Shown here piece by piece: positions 35,549-46,001 of a stretch of 64,000 nt of DNA. The stretch lies in contig NC_135071.1 of NCBI RefSeq assembly GCF_051401765.1, positions 13,990,961-14,054,960 of the forward strand, given 5' to 3'. Position 1 is the stretch's first letter, and each line of letters opens with the position of its first letter. This stretch comes from Calliopsis andreniformis (Eukaryota > Arthropoda > Insecta > Hymenoptera > Andrenidae). The translations under genes and the position numbers were made by a program. The notes under the pieces were generated by a model that searched no databases, had not been told where the DNA came from, and was given only the letters and a program-made list of their open reading frames with translations.

Positions 35549-37332
35549 CAAATGATACACGGATATCCTAAAATGTAGACACCTTAAGTAAAGATTTTCT
35601 CATTCATTCATACAGTCATCTATTTACAGTCACAGTCTCTCCCCAGCTGCTCTCATGCTCTCATCGAACCGAGCGAGTGCGGCAAATTCGAGAGTCAGTG
35701 GAGTGCGTGTAGCAAATTAAGTACCGGACGCAGGGAGCCTTTGTCAATGGAAAGCGTACTAAAAAGGCCAGAGCGTGACAAGAAGGTAGCCAGTTCCCTT
35801 TCACAGTGAGACTCCACGCCCATCGCTTCACACGACAATGGTTACCATTCGGCGACAAAGGCTAAACACCCAAAATATTGGCGAAAATCCTCCTGTTCCG
35901 CGCGGAGAGGGGCAGAAATGGTTGAGCTAAGTATCTCGAATTTAATCTATCCCCTTCTAATCCTGTTACACGACCAAATGGTCACGTTTCAGCCGCAGCG
36001 ACCGCAACCGGAATCAAGAAGGTACTCTTCAACCTCCTGAGGACTTCCGCTCCGATTCTCGCGCGCCCACGAGCCTTCGACAATTATTTTCAATCTCGTT
36101 TCGGCCTTCTGAAGGATCACAGCGGGACGATATTCACGAGAGAGGTGAGAACGCACGAAAAATTTGTCACGGTTGGTTAAGTTTCGAGGGTTGGTGGTGT
36201 AAACACAAATGGCATCCCGCCGAGGGCCCTCGCGAGCACTCGAATGCTGAATAGTTATTTTGTCGTTACACGAGTCAGCGTCTTGTCGAGAGCCTTTCGA
36301 GTCGAGCACTAACATCTTGCTGGACTGGAAAACGCTAATCGATGATAAATGTGCTTAGGGGAGTTTTCGAGGATCTAATAGGGGCCTTTGGAAAAGCTAA
36401 GACGGGGGAGGTAAAGAAGTTATGTTGATGATGGCACTGTGGGGTGAGTGAAGCTCGATTGTGGTTACTTCGAGGGGAAGATGAATCTTAGTTCCCCAGA
36501 ATTCTCAGATATTTCAATTTTTGCCTCTAGGTTTCAATCGATCAAATTTTTATATTTTTGAAATATTCAATTCTCAAATATTCTTACTTCAAAACTACTA
36601 ATTTGGCACTTGCCCATATTTCTGTCTCTATACCTAATCCTGCACCTTCAGATTAAAATCATTTATAAAAAAAGAACTCTTATACATAAACTAGGAATTA
36701 TTTTTTCTATTCAAGTTTACTCATCAACATGTAAGACTAAATAAAAAGAATTACACTTTCAATAAAAATTCTTTTTTTAAAAATGATTCTAAAATAGGTA
36801 CAGACACAGAAATATGGATAAGTACCCTAGTTAGCAAGACAGCACATAAGGACTGTATTATAATATTGACGATCGGTTTTTTCGTTACGTCCTCAGAGAT
36901 CGCCGATTAAAAATACCAGATCAAAGCCTCCGATATCATCATGGTTAGCGTCCAAATGTCGCCAACGACGGTAAAGTTTGGGATGAATATTTCAGCGTAA
37001 CTACTGTCGATGGGATCCCGTTGATGCTGCAACCCCCTTTCGCTCCCTCCCGCTGCCATCCCTCCTATGTTATTCCCGCAAAGAGCATTTGTGTAATATA
37101 TCAGTGCGTCCGGTATTTTCGGGGATGAAACCCTTTTGTTGCTTGCGTGAGGCGCTTAAGGGGCTGGTTAAGTTACAAATGGGGTGCAACAACGTGTGTA
37201 AATCGCCATTGCCATCGAATCTCATTGAAAGATATTGAAAACTTGAAATTTATTCAACACTAACACTATCGAGGCTAACGTAAATATATCTTTTTTGTCA
37301 GGGTACCAAAATTTGAGATCTGTGCTAAAATA
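35549..37332. other. Intergenic; GC-rich 35640-36310
   Basis: A 108-codon minus frame (35989-36315) and a 65-codon minus frame (35661-35858) lie in the GC-rich part; neither is recognisable. Positions 36500-36600 have weak octamer-like sequence. Nothing else stands out. Confidence 0.4.
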
Positions 37333-37549
37333 CACAGGGTATCCAAGCTGAAGCAGGCCACCTATATGTCTCCTCTGTTTTTAATAACACAAAATTTTTA
37401 AAAAAATTAACAAAAATGATCCTACACAAAAGATTGTTCTTCTATCATATTTCTTCTTCGAAGCCACTCGAATTATGATATGTACGATCTTCGTGTTACA
37501 CAAAAATAGAGAAGATGTTTAAGTGACTTCTTTTAACGTGAACACCCTG
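37333..37549. mobile_element. 217-bp MITE with diverged inverted ends beginning CAGGGT
   Basis: The left end reads CACAGGGTATCCAAGCTGAA and the right end, reversed, CAGGGTGTTCACGTTAAAAG. The arms align at about 23 of 37 positions after the GGG, with nearly all differences being transitions. TA precedes the left end and follows the right end, as expected of a Tc1/mariner-type insertion. There is no coding capacity. The degree of decay suggests an old copy. Confidence 0.6.
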
Positions 37550-38009
37550 TATAATTTATAGAAACAATGGTCAGTTATATATTTCTCTAATTTTATTCCA
37601 TGGACCTATGGACCACGACCATTTGACTGGTCTGGTAGTTTTAATGTTAAAATTAATTCGAGAATAATTGGAATTCTTTTTGAAACCCAGGAAGATCGAA
37701 TAGAAGTTGTCCTGACAATATTGTTATTTTCCTAGTGTTAGGACCAATACCGCTCAGTAACTCAAACTTCTCTGTAGCCCGTATTTAGAGAACCTACGAA
37801 AACACTTGATCTGTTGCCACAGCCGTTCACAACCGTGTCCTCTGTTTCAGATTGTCCTGGAACTATTGTGCTCTCGTGTCAGTCCGTTAAGAGCAACGTA
37901 TATGATTCACATTATTATTCGGACATGGCATTATTTTCCAATGTATTGCTTTGTATACAAAAGGATAATTTGAATACTGCATTCAGGATTTAATATATAT
38001 GTAGGAAAG
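37550..38009. other. Intergenic, nothing recognised
   Basis: Ordinary AT-rich sequence with no open frame of note. Confidence 0.4.
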
Positions 38010-38240
38010 TGACAATTAAATTGAAATTAGTTTCTATGATTATTATTTCTAGTTATCTGTGAAACTATCGGCCTGATATCAGAAACATTAAAAATTAAAT
38101 TGAAACTAGTTTCTACGATTAACTAATGCCCTCATTACTTCTAAGTCTGTGAGATTTAATATCTAAAATATTAAAAATTAGATTGCAGTAATCAAGACAA
38201 GCTATAGCAGAGTAATTTCTACAGTCAACTGATTCGTTTA
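38010..38240 (+). repeat. Degenerate tandem repeat, period about 81-84 bp, three copies
   Basis: CAATTAAATTGAAATTAGTT TCTATGATTA at 38011 recurs at 38092 as AAATTAAATTGAAACTAGTT TCTACGATTA, and a weaker third copy starts near 38174 and includes TAATTTCTACAGTCAACT. Identity falls with each copy. Confidence 0.6.
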
Positions 38241-39859
38241 CTTGAGAATCTGCCAGATTACAGATAGATGCTAGATTGAAAATTAGTCGAAAAGAATGCA
38301 GGGACATATATCGCAACTAGAAACGCCCAAAGCAGAATAGTTGTGTAACTGAGGGCACAGGCTTTTGGTTCCTGCTTTCATACCGAATCTTAGAAACCGT
38401 GGTTTATGGTATGCAAATTGGGTTCGACCTGCTTCGCCCTCCGCCAAATCCTAATCCAATCCGCTTGTACGTGGAGCTTACCCACGCTTCTCTCCAAAAC
38501 ACTAGCTTTAGGAAATTTAAGCATCTTACGCGAAAAGTTTCCTTAACCTCCTTCGAAGCACACAAATTTTCGAACACTCCTTGATGAGCAAATACACACA
38601 CGAACCATCTATATGTATACCCATGCACCTTACGCTAATTGCAAGAAACGGAGAGGTCGAAGTGGGACCCAAAAATCGAGTTAAAGGAAACTTCAAATAT
38701 ATTTATGAGAGAAACGGTTGAATAGGCTTGTATTCTTGTGTGTGTGCTCGTCTTTTCATCGATATGAGTCCATTAAACGAGATCGTTTAATCATCGAATA
38801 CCATAAGCCACACTCGATTTCTATTACAAAGAGCACTGTCAGCTTATATGTGCATATTTTATGTCACATCGCGGTTCGGGGACCCCTTTCATTTTCCACT
38901 GTGAAGAATAATTGCCAAGACGGGGTGTGTGCCTTTGTTGGAGACTCGAAACAGGAGACAGATGTTAGATAACATCAAGATACTTTGATACGCCGTTTAG
39001 TCTGTTACGTCAACCCTCATTGTTTCTTCCTGAGTTTTTTTTATAGTGATAGTAATGAACTTCTTGTAGCTATCGTGGTGGACAGAAAAATTTGAAACAT
39101 AATCCAGTGTCTGAATTTTCAGATTCTCAAGTTTCCAAGATCAGTCTCCAAAGTCTAATTTTCAAATTTTTAAACTTCACTTCAGTTACTCAATGACTTT
39201 TCGAAAAAGCTATTAATCGAAGAGAAGAACACAATCATCGTCAGAATTACTCTCTTCCAACTAAAGTAAAACCTATACTATGGAGTCGAGGGTATGCAGC
39301 AAGGACCCAAGATGGCAATTATTTGTCAAACGCAACGCCTCGAGGGACGTGGACAGCCAAGTCGAAGAATACAAGAACAGATGTACGAACATGTGTTTCG
39401 ACGTGTTAAATACGCGGTAACACTCGATGGGTTTACTCGGTCTGTCACCAGATCCATCCTGCCATGAAACTGCACGCTTATTTCTCGTATTACACCCACG
39501 TACTATTGGGTAATCACCGTATAATAGCCGAATAATAATTTCTGCCCTAGGAGGGTCGCCGCGACAGTAGTCGGATAAATAAGAAAAGAGCCCTACGGGT
39601 TAGAGGCGAGGGGAGGCCAATATAGTCACGCTAAACGAGGAGCTACAACCCCCTCTAACCCCATTGCGATGTTTATTATTCACTTAGGATGCTCACGTTC
39701 TATTTGATGCCTGCTGAGCTAGCTTCAAAGATCAATTTACCCCTTCGATGGACGTATCGAAGACAAGTGTTGTTCAGATACTATATTCTCTGGTATATAG
39801 ATATAATAGTCATTTTTATTACTGATTTATGGATCGATGAAAGACTTTTTAGTTGGGGA
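38241..39859. other. Intergenic, about 1.6 kb without a supported gene
   Basis: Short octamer-like sequence occurs at 39100-39180. Positions 39280-39680 are GC-richer. Frames of 61-84 codons show no family features. Confidence 0.4.
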
Positions 39860-40080
39860 TTAAACTTCAATTTTGAACATAGAAACCTCAGAATTTGTAA
39901 ACTTCAGAATTTGAAACGGTGAAAATTTGAAAATTTGGAAGATTGATAAATTGATAATTCCTGATATTTTATAGACTTAAAAACTTGACATTTTAAAGAT
40001 TTGAAACATTCGATCACTTGAATTTGGAAAATTTGCAAAAATGGCAAAATTAAAACAAATTTCTAAATTTGATCTTCGAA
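39860..40080 (+). repeat. Octamer tract, AAACTTGA/TTTGAAAA type, upstream of Tim17
   Basis: Units such as GAATTTGA, AACGGTGA, AAATTTGA and AAATTTGG recur at 8-bp spacing, ending about 320 bases before the Tim17 start codon. Confidence 0.65.
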
Positions 40081-40404
40081 TTTCAATTAATTATATGTTT
40101 TTCTCAAAACTATCGTTTAAAAAGTTAGTGACTTCATTTTGTAAACAGTTTCACGTGGTACTACTCGTTGCAGCGTTCAACACACAATTTGACACAATTT
40201 CCTTTTATGTCGCTTAGTTACAGTCACATATACTATTTTTGTAAAGAATTTTTACGCAAGTTTTAAGTGATCCTAACTCGAAAAACGCTCGTTTCTCAGG
40301 AAAAATAATGAGCAAAAAAGTTATTTGGAGCTACACTGAACATAATCTCGCGTAACTAGTTATGGTAGCTGTTATTTCGTTAAGAGTTCGCAAAATTCCA
40401 CAAA

Positions 40405-40497
40405 ATGGAGTATAACCGTGAACCATGTCCCTGGAGGATAATGGATGATTGTGGAGGTGCTTTCACGATGGGCACAGTGTGTGGATCACTTTTTCAA
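40405..40497 (+). CDS. Tim17: Tim17 exon 1 (residues 1-31)
   Basis: Exactly 31 codons, ending SLFQ before the donor GTATGC. It covers the intermembrane-space tip and most of the first membrane helix. Confidence 0.93.
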
Positions 40498-41623
40498 GTA
40501 TGCTCACATTTATGCAAATTAAGCACCTCAAGAGAATATTCAAATTTTACGATCGTAATTCCTGAATTAAGGATACTAAATAATTAGAAAATGCTAAAGT
40601 AATACAGATCTAAAGAATTCTGACTGAAAATATTATCAAATTTGAAAATTTTTGTAAGTTTTTAATTTTTCAAAACTTCAATATTCTAAGTTTTCAAGTG
40701 TTCAAGATACCAAATTTTCAAATTATCAGATTTTTATATTTGAAAACCAAGATTTCAAATTTTCAAAATTGTAAGTTTTGAAAACTTAAAATTTAACATT
40801 TATCAAGTCTCAAAGATTCCAAATTTTCTATTGTATAAGTCTCTAAGTTCTCATATAATCGCTCTTCAAAATTAAGTATTTTGAACTTCTCAATTTTCCA
40901 ACTGTTTAATCTTTGAAATTTCCAAATTATTAGATAATGTTAAAGTTCCAGATTTAAGAATCGTTAAGTTTTCAAATTCTTAATTTTTTCAGTGCTACTC
41001 AAATCGTGAAGTTTTGAGGTTCTGAATGTCTAGATTCTCAAATTCCCAAATTCTGCAGTCATTCATCCCACCCAAATACCATCCCATATCCCTCATAAAC
41101 ATTCATCACAACCATTTAAATGTGCCTGTAGAGTGCAACCGGATTCCGCAACGCGCCCTCAGGTCTCCAGAGGCGCTTGATCGGTGGCATAACAGCAGTA
41201 AAGAACCGAGTGCCTCAAATCGCAGGGAACTTCGCCGTCTGGGGCGGCCTTTTCTCCGCAATCGAGTGCACACTGATACGCTGTCGATCCAAAGACGATC
41301 CGTGGAACTCGATTCTAAGCGGGGCCCTGACTGGAGGCGTTTTGGCCGCGAGGACGGGGATCCCCTCGATGATAGGGAGCGCCACAGTCGGGGGCATCTT
41401 CTTGGCCCTCTTCGAAGGCTTTGGAATAATGGCCACGCGACTCCACGCCGACTCGTTTGCACAGCATATGCAGATGTACGAGATGGAGAACCTGCCAGAG
41501 TTCCAAGGACTCTCTGGGAAGACTAGGATTGGATTCAGTGGCGCTCCCGTGAGCAGCGACGCGCCGAAGCAGATGGGACCACCTGGTGGTATAGATGTCG
41601 ATAGGATCGGGAAAGGGAGATGA
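40405..41623 (+). CDS. Tim17: Mitochondrial import inner membrane translocase subunit Tim17 (two exons)
   Basis: Exons 40405-40497 and 41132-41623 join in phase 0 to a 194-residue protein. The intron starts GTATGC and ends CCTGTAG. Tim17 is a membrane core subunit of the TIM23 complex, which imports presequence proteins across the inner mitochondrial membrane. Hallmarks: [19 protein letters not shown] at the N terminus, GFRNAPSGL at 35-43, [14 protein letters not shown] at 65-78, and [19 protein letters not shown] then [17 protein letters not shown], the glycine-spaced membrane helices. C8 and C77 fit the conserved Tim17 disulphide pair. Odd points: V25-C26-G27 where most relatives have a Gly-Gly pair, SAT at the exon junction before GFRNAP where relatives have AIK or FLK, and a longer C-terminal tail than usual. 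It may be a diverged paralogue. The start fits the family N terminus. Confidence 0.95.
40630..40990 (-). repeat. Octamer tract inside the Tim17 intron
   Basis: Most of the 634-bp intron is degenerate 8-bp repeat (TTTTCAAA, TTTTCAAG, GTTCAAGA, TTTCAAAT), with the TTGAA core on the strand opposite to the gene. The splice sites lie outside the tract. Confidence 0.75.
41132..41623 (+). CDS. Tim17: Tim17 exon 2 (residues 32-194, stop TGA)
   Basis: Begins AGTGCAACCGGATTCCGC (S-A-T-G-F-R) after the acceptor TGTAG and runs to TGA at 41621-41623. It carries the remaining membrane helices and an extended hydrophilic tail containing QMGPPGG. Confidence 0.93.
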   Translation, partial: SATGFRNAPSGLQRRLIGGITAVKNRVPQIAGNFAVWGGLFSAIECTLIRCRSKDDPWNSILSGALTGGVLAARTGIPSMIGSATVGGIFLALFEGFGIMATRLHADSFAQHMQMYEMENLPEFQGLSGKTRIGFSGAPVSSDAPKQMGPPGGIDVDRIGKGR

Positions 41624-41885
41624 GTTCAAGTCAATTGAAGTGTTTACGACTCCTACACATCCGTAAATTTTTCTCCTGTTTTAATATTTGGCTGATATGA
41701 CACTGCTGTAGCTGGTAGTTTGAGAAAGTTTATCGAGAACGATGATGGTTCTATGTAGAGTATGAGGGTTAACTGTATTTGGGACTAGATGATTTATAGG
41801 TATAATATTGTGCTATGGAGTAATTTTTGTAATTTAATTCTGACGTCCTTTTTGTAGAGACACGTGTACTGTATTTTTCGATCTC

Positions 41886-41891
41886 AATAAA
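41886..41891 (+). terminator. Polyadenylation signal of Tim17
   Basis: AATAAA lies 263 bases after the Tim17 stop codon, on the coding strand, in a unique-sequence 3' flank. It is the first canonical signal after the gene. Confidence 0.7.
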
Positions 41892-42779
41892 TGATTCCTT
41901 TGAAGTAACTGTGATGCTTTACTCTAGTATCTCAATTTTCCAAATATTTCATTTTCTAGGTATTCATGTTTTACAGTTTCGAAGTTTCTAAGTCTTCACC
42001 TCTACACATGGTTATAATCCTCATGGATTCCAATAAATTATTCATTTAAAGGAATCTATTGGACTACTTCAGAAGAAACTCTGCATCTTTCTATTTACTA
42101 TTCCTATATACTATATTTTACCATATACTATATTCCTATTACATATACTCCCTATATACTATTCCTCTAGACTTAGAAAACACGTTGCGATAATCCACAA
42201 GAAAAGACTGTGTCTACCATTGACCACTACCGCCTTTCATTCTCCTGGAGCAGAGGCACAGATCAGACTTCCGATAGCTTCTGCGTCATTTACTGCAAGG
42301 TGGTAATGACTGTTTTGACGGCAGCCCGCGTTTAGCCAAGGTGGACAGTCCCGAGCCTGCCTCCAGCCCAGGCCCCATTGTTGCCGACACCAGATTGGAA
42401 TCAATATTTACACTCGAGCCCGTGGTAAGCTGCAGATTACCGATCCTTCCAACCCTTTCCCGATTGAGTCAGTAGTCACTGGCCTCTTGAAAGATTTCGG
42501 TGAAAAGGATCCCCTCATAATCACTTGTACTTCCCTCGTTCGAAGGTACTAAAGATATTAACAACGTGCTACGGGAGGAGCACTTTTTGAATGAAATGCT
42601 CGACGGTTCTGGGGACGATGGACAGAATTTTTAAATACTACTAATACTACTACCACTTCAACATTCATAATACTATAACCACAGTGACTCCCAATATTCC
42701 GACACTAATAATATAATTTTAAACTTTAGACATGTATTAAACGAACGATATAACACATTATTATTACTTTCAACGATAA
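41892..42779. other. Intergenic, nothing recognised
   Basis: A local run of TATACTAT-like sequence lies at 42105-42170. Positions 42200-42540 are GC-richer, with no open frame of note. Confidence 0.4.
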
Positions 42780-42990
42780 TACCTTTTTAAATTATCCAAT
42801 TTCTAAATTTTTATATTTTCATGTTCTGTAATTTCTAAATTTTTTAATTTTTCAAATTTTGAAATATTCGAGTTATCTAATTTTAAAATTTAAAATTCAA
42901 ATTTTCGAATTTTCCATCCTTCAAATTACCAAATATCAATGTCTCCTAATTTTCATATTGAACAATATTCAAATTCTCAAATTAGAAAAT
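42780..42990 (-). repeat. Octamer tract, TTTCTAAA/TTCAAATT type
   Basis: Reads in register as TTATCCAA, TTTCTAAA, TTTTTATA, TTTTCATG, TTCTGTAA, TTTCTAAA ... TTCAAATT, TTCGAATT, TTCCATCC, TTCAAATT over about 25 units. Confidence 0.8.
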
Positions 42991-43411
42991 GTGTGAGTGA
43001 AGCATCTATCGAACTCCCTATTTATATTCGATTTTCAAACTTTGCTAATGTTACAAGTAACAATATTTTTTCCTTCATTAACTTTTATGAAGGTCATTAT
43101 TCAAAACAAAGTAAGAGACTAAGAACGCGGCAAACGAAGATGGCGCTCGAAAACTAGTGACTTTTCAGAAATTCGGCATTTTGGAACGCGAAACATAAAA
43201 TGATTTACGAAAAGTTACACGAGATGTCATCTCTATCCTCTAACACCAACTGAAGGATACCGAAAGTCGATACAGTCTGAAATCTACTTGTATTGACGGC
43301 AGTAAACCCCAAATACTTCTCAAATCACCAATAGAATACGTAGAGCTCTACAATCATTTAATCGGTAAAACAGTTCACTGCTTTACAACTCGTTGATAAT
43401 ATAATTTCTAT

Positions 43412-43417
43412 TTTATT
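43412..43417 (-). terminator. Possible polyadenylation signal for the small minus-strand gene
   Basis: TTTATT on the plus strand gives AATAAA on the minus strand, about 300 bases after the proposed stop at 43714. It depends on the gene model being right. Confidence 0.35.
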
Positions 43418-43713
43418 GACATTGCTCAATAAAATGTTATAAAATAACGAGTGTTATTTTATATGGAATTTTTAAAAAACGACTAATATAAAGTTCTAGA
43501 ACTTCAATTTAAAGAGCTAAGTCAAAAAAACTGTAGTCAAAATAACAATGTTTACTCAAAGAAAAACGTTCAGTGTTCAATCAAGGAAAACAATACAACC
43601 AGTCACTCGTGTCGTTTCGAAGCTTTCAGTCGAACTACGACATGGTTGAGTGACCAGAGGAACCATAAACATAACTAACCTTAACACCCACGGGATGAAG
43701 GCAGCTCGACGAA

Positions 43714-44651
43714 TTACCCAGGGGGTGTCTGCTGGGCCTGAAATAAAAAAGAACACGAAACATTAGAAAATCAGTTTTCACAGCTTCCAATTTCTAAAAT
43801 TTAACATTTATAAAATTTTAAGTCTGTTCAAAATGCAAGCCCTCAGAATTGTAAATTTTTAGAATTTCAAGTTTTAAACTCTAACCTTAAATTTTTTATT
43901 TCTAAATTCTATTCGAAATTCCAATAAAATAAAATAACACTTACATTATTCTTCACGTTCCGGCGCCTGAATTCGCCAACTCTCGAGCTCACTTTCATGA
44001 CTCTACATATCGATATATCGCCACTTCTAACCAATAAAAAAAAGATAAAAATAAAAGACTACTAACGCGACCGAAATTAATTACCCGGCGAACAACACTG
44101 ACTCTACAATATATCTACTTTGTGGTAAGTATTATTCTTATTTTTTAATCACAAATTCAACTTCTACGAACACTCCACGAAAATGCGTTTGAATCGAATG
44201 TTAACTGTCATGGCGTCATGTCAGCCTCGCTTTGGCGCTAATTTTCTCGCTTTGATCCGAATAAGATATACCTGCAACAGGAAAGAAACACGAATTTAAA
44301 CCAAATATACTTTAATCAATACAAGTACATTGCTATTAACCAACAAATAGCCCCGAAATATATCGAAGAAAATAATAGTTCTATAAAAAACTGTAAAATA
44401 AATTGAGATAGAGAGCAGAGAAAAGACGAGAAATCTGCTTAAACTTTTCTTAAATTATTGACAAATTTTTAACCAAAAGTTTAATTACATTAGGTAGATA
44501 TAGTATTAGAAGGTAGAAGAGAATACTAATTATCTTTGAAAGCAGTTATACGTCGATAAGTAAATGATACGTACCTTAATATATATGGAGTTTCCAAACG
44601 GGCCGAACGTCCGAACTCGTCAACTACCACCGACCGAATGACATCACTCAT
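43714..44651 (-). CDS. Proposed three-exon gene for a 60-residue protein of unknown function
   Basis: Exons on the minus strand: 44651-44575, 44026-43945 and 43737-43714. Exon 1 starts ATGAGTGATGTCATTCGG, has an in-frame TAG upstream at 44664-44666, and ends AG before the consensus donor GTACGT (phase 2). Exon 2 follows a pyrimidine-rich acceptor ending TTGGTTAG, supplies the missing codon base, and ends AAT before GTAAGT (phase 0). Exon 3 follows TTTTTTATTTCAG and reads A-Q-Q-T-P-P-G-stop. The protein begins MSDVIRSVVVDEFGR and has a basic stretch, EFRRRNVKNN, near its end. There is no signal peptide or membrane helix. I do not recognise it. Three in-phase consensus splice junctions are unlikely by chance, but the exons could be 5' UTR of a longer transcript or non-coding RNA. 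Confidence 0.4.
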
Positions 44652-44720
44652 TTCATCACGAGACTAGCGAACATGACTGACAGATGGCGGGAAGTGCGCA
44701 AACTAGCGGCTAATAGAATA
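44652..44720 (-). promoter_or_regulatory. Likely start region of the small minus-strand gene
   Basis: The minus strand reads GCGCACTTCCCGCCATCTGT just before the proposed exon 1. This includes an E2F-like TTCCCGCC and a CGCCATCT YY1-type core, both common near insect and vertebrate start sites. Confidence 0.3.
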
Positions 44721-45233
44721 ACTCGTAGAAATGATTAACATTTATATGTTAATATAAATGTTTTCGTTATTTTATAATTCATTTCGTTAATTTATAATTA
44801 ATAAAATATTAGAATAAATTGTTTGTAAAGAATTATAAAGAATAAATGCTAGTTAACAGAATAGTAAGAAATTTGTAAGAATTGCAAAATTAGTCAAACG
44901 AAGAATAATTCGTGGAAAGTTAATTTCCACAATCATTAATTAACAATTTGTTATGAATGTTAATAATTTAAAGAAGTCGCTATGTACGATTGTTATACAC
45001 AATATGAGTACTAGAAATTGTTGCTCTGAAGATTATCGTACGAAAAATACCAAGTTTTCACAGAATATTAATAGTTACATCAATCTCAAAATTCCTACCA
45101 CCTGAAGGACTTTTCTGATTGGTCTCCCATCTTTCCTGAGACAGCATAAATACCCCTGTAAGAGACAGAAGTGTTTTACTCACCGCGGTTCCTCCAGCGG
45201 GTGCGGATCATCCTGGAGATACACTGAAGGACC
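44721..45233. other. AT-rich intergenic segment before the octamer array
   Basis: Rich in TTAATAAT-like sequence with no open frame of note. The last 60 bases (CTCACCGCGGTTCCTCCAGC...) are GC-richer and abut the array. Confidence 0.4.
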
Positions 45234-46001
45234 CTTGGACCCTTGGACCCTTGGACCCTTGGACCCTTGGACACTTGGACACTTGGGCACTTGGGCACTT
45301 GGACACTTGGCAACTTGGACACTTGGACACTTGGACACTCGGACACTTGGACACTTGGACCCTTGGACCCTTGGACCCTTGGGCACTTGGACCCTTGGAC
45401 CCTTGGACCCTTGGGCACTTGGGCACTTGGACACCTGGACACTTGGACACTTGGGCACTTGGGCACTCGGGCACTTGGGCACTTGGACACTTGGACCCTT
45501 GGACCCTTGGGCACTTAGACCCTTGGACACTTGGGCACTCGGGCACTTGGGCACTCGGGCACTTGGGCACTTGGACACTTGGACCCTTGGACCCTTGGGC
45601 ACTTGGACCCTTGGACCCTTGGGCACTTGGACACTTGGACCCTTGGACCCTTGGGCACTTGAACACTTGGACACTTGGACCCTTGGACCCTTGGGCACTT
45701 GGACCCTTGGGCACTTGGACCCTTGGACCTTTGGGCACTTGGGCACTTGGGCACTTGGACACTTGGACACTTGGACACTTGGACCCTTGGGCACTTGGAC
45801 ACTTGGATACTTGGACACTTGGGCACTTGGACCCTTGGACCTTTGGGCACTTGGGCACTTGGGCACTTGGACACTTGGACACTTGGGCACTTGGGCACTT
45901 GGGCACTTGGACACTTGGACCCTTGGGCACTTGGACACTTGGACACTTGGACACTTGGACACTTGGACACTTGGACACTTGGACACTTGGACACTTGGAC
46001 A
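45234..46001 (+). repeat. Homogeneous octamer array, 96 units of CTTGGACA and variants
   Basis: Exactly 96 consecutive 8-bp units with no net insertion or deletion. Three main types are CTTGGACA, CTTGGACC and CTTGGGCA; rarer ones include CTCGGGCA, CTTGGCAA, CTTAGACC and CTTGAACA. The right end is the purest, with nine CTTGGACA in a row. Blocks recur at higher order, for example a CTCGGGCA-centred block at 45466 and again at 45554, 11 units apart. Because 8 is not divisible by 3, every plus frame reads the same octapeptide (TLGHLDTW) and every minus frame another (VSKCPSVQ), so frames of up to 283 codons stay open without being genes. Confidence 0.97.

Noticed and set aside
44100..44275. Plus-strand donor-like CTTTGTGGTAAGTATT and minus-strand acceptor-like CTGTTGCAG in intron 1 of the small gene
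   Set aside because: Using the minus-strand acceptor gives a frame that stops after ten codons, and the plus-strand site has no linked exon; both were left out of the gene model.
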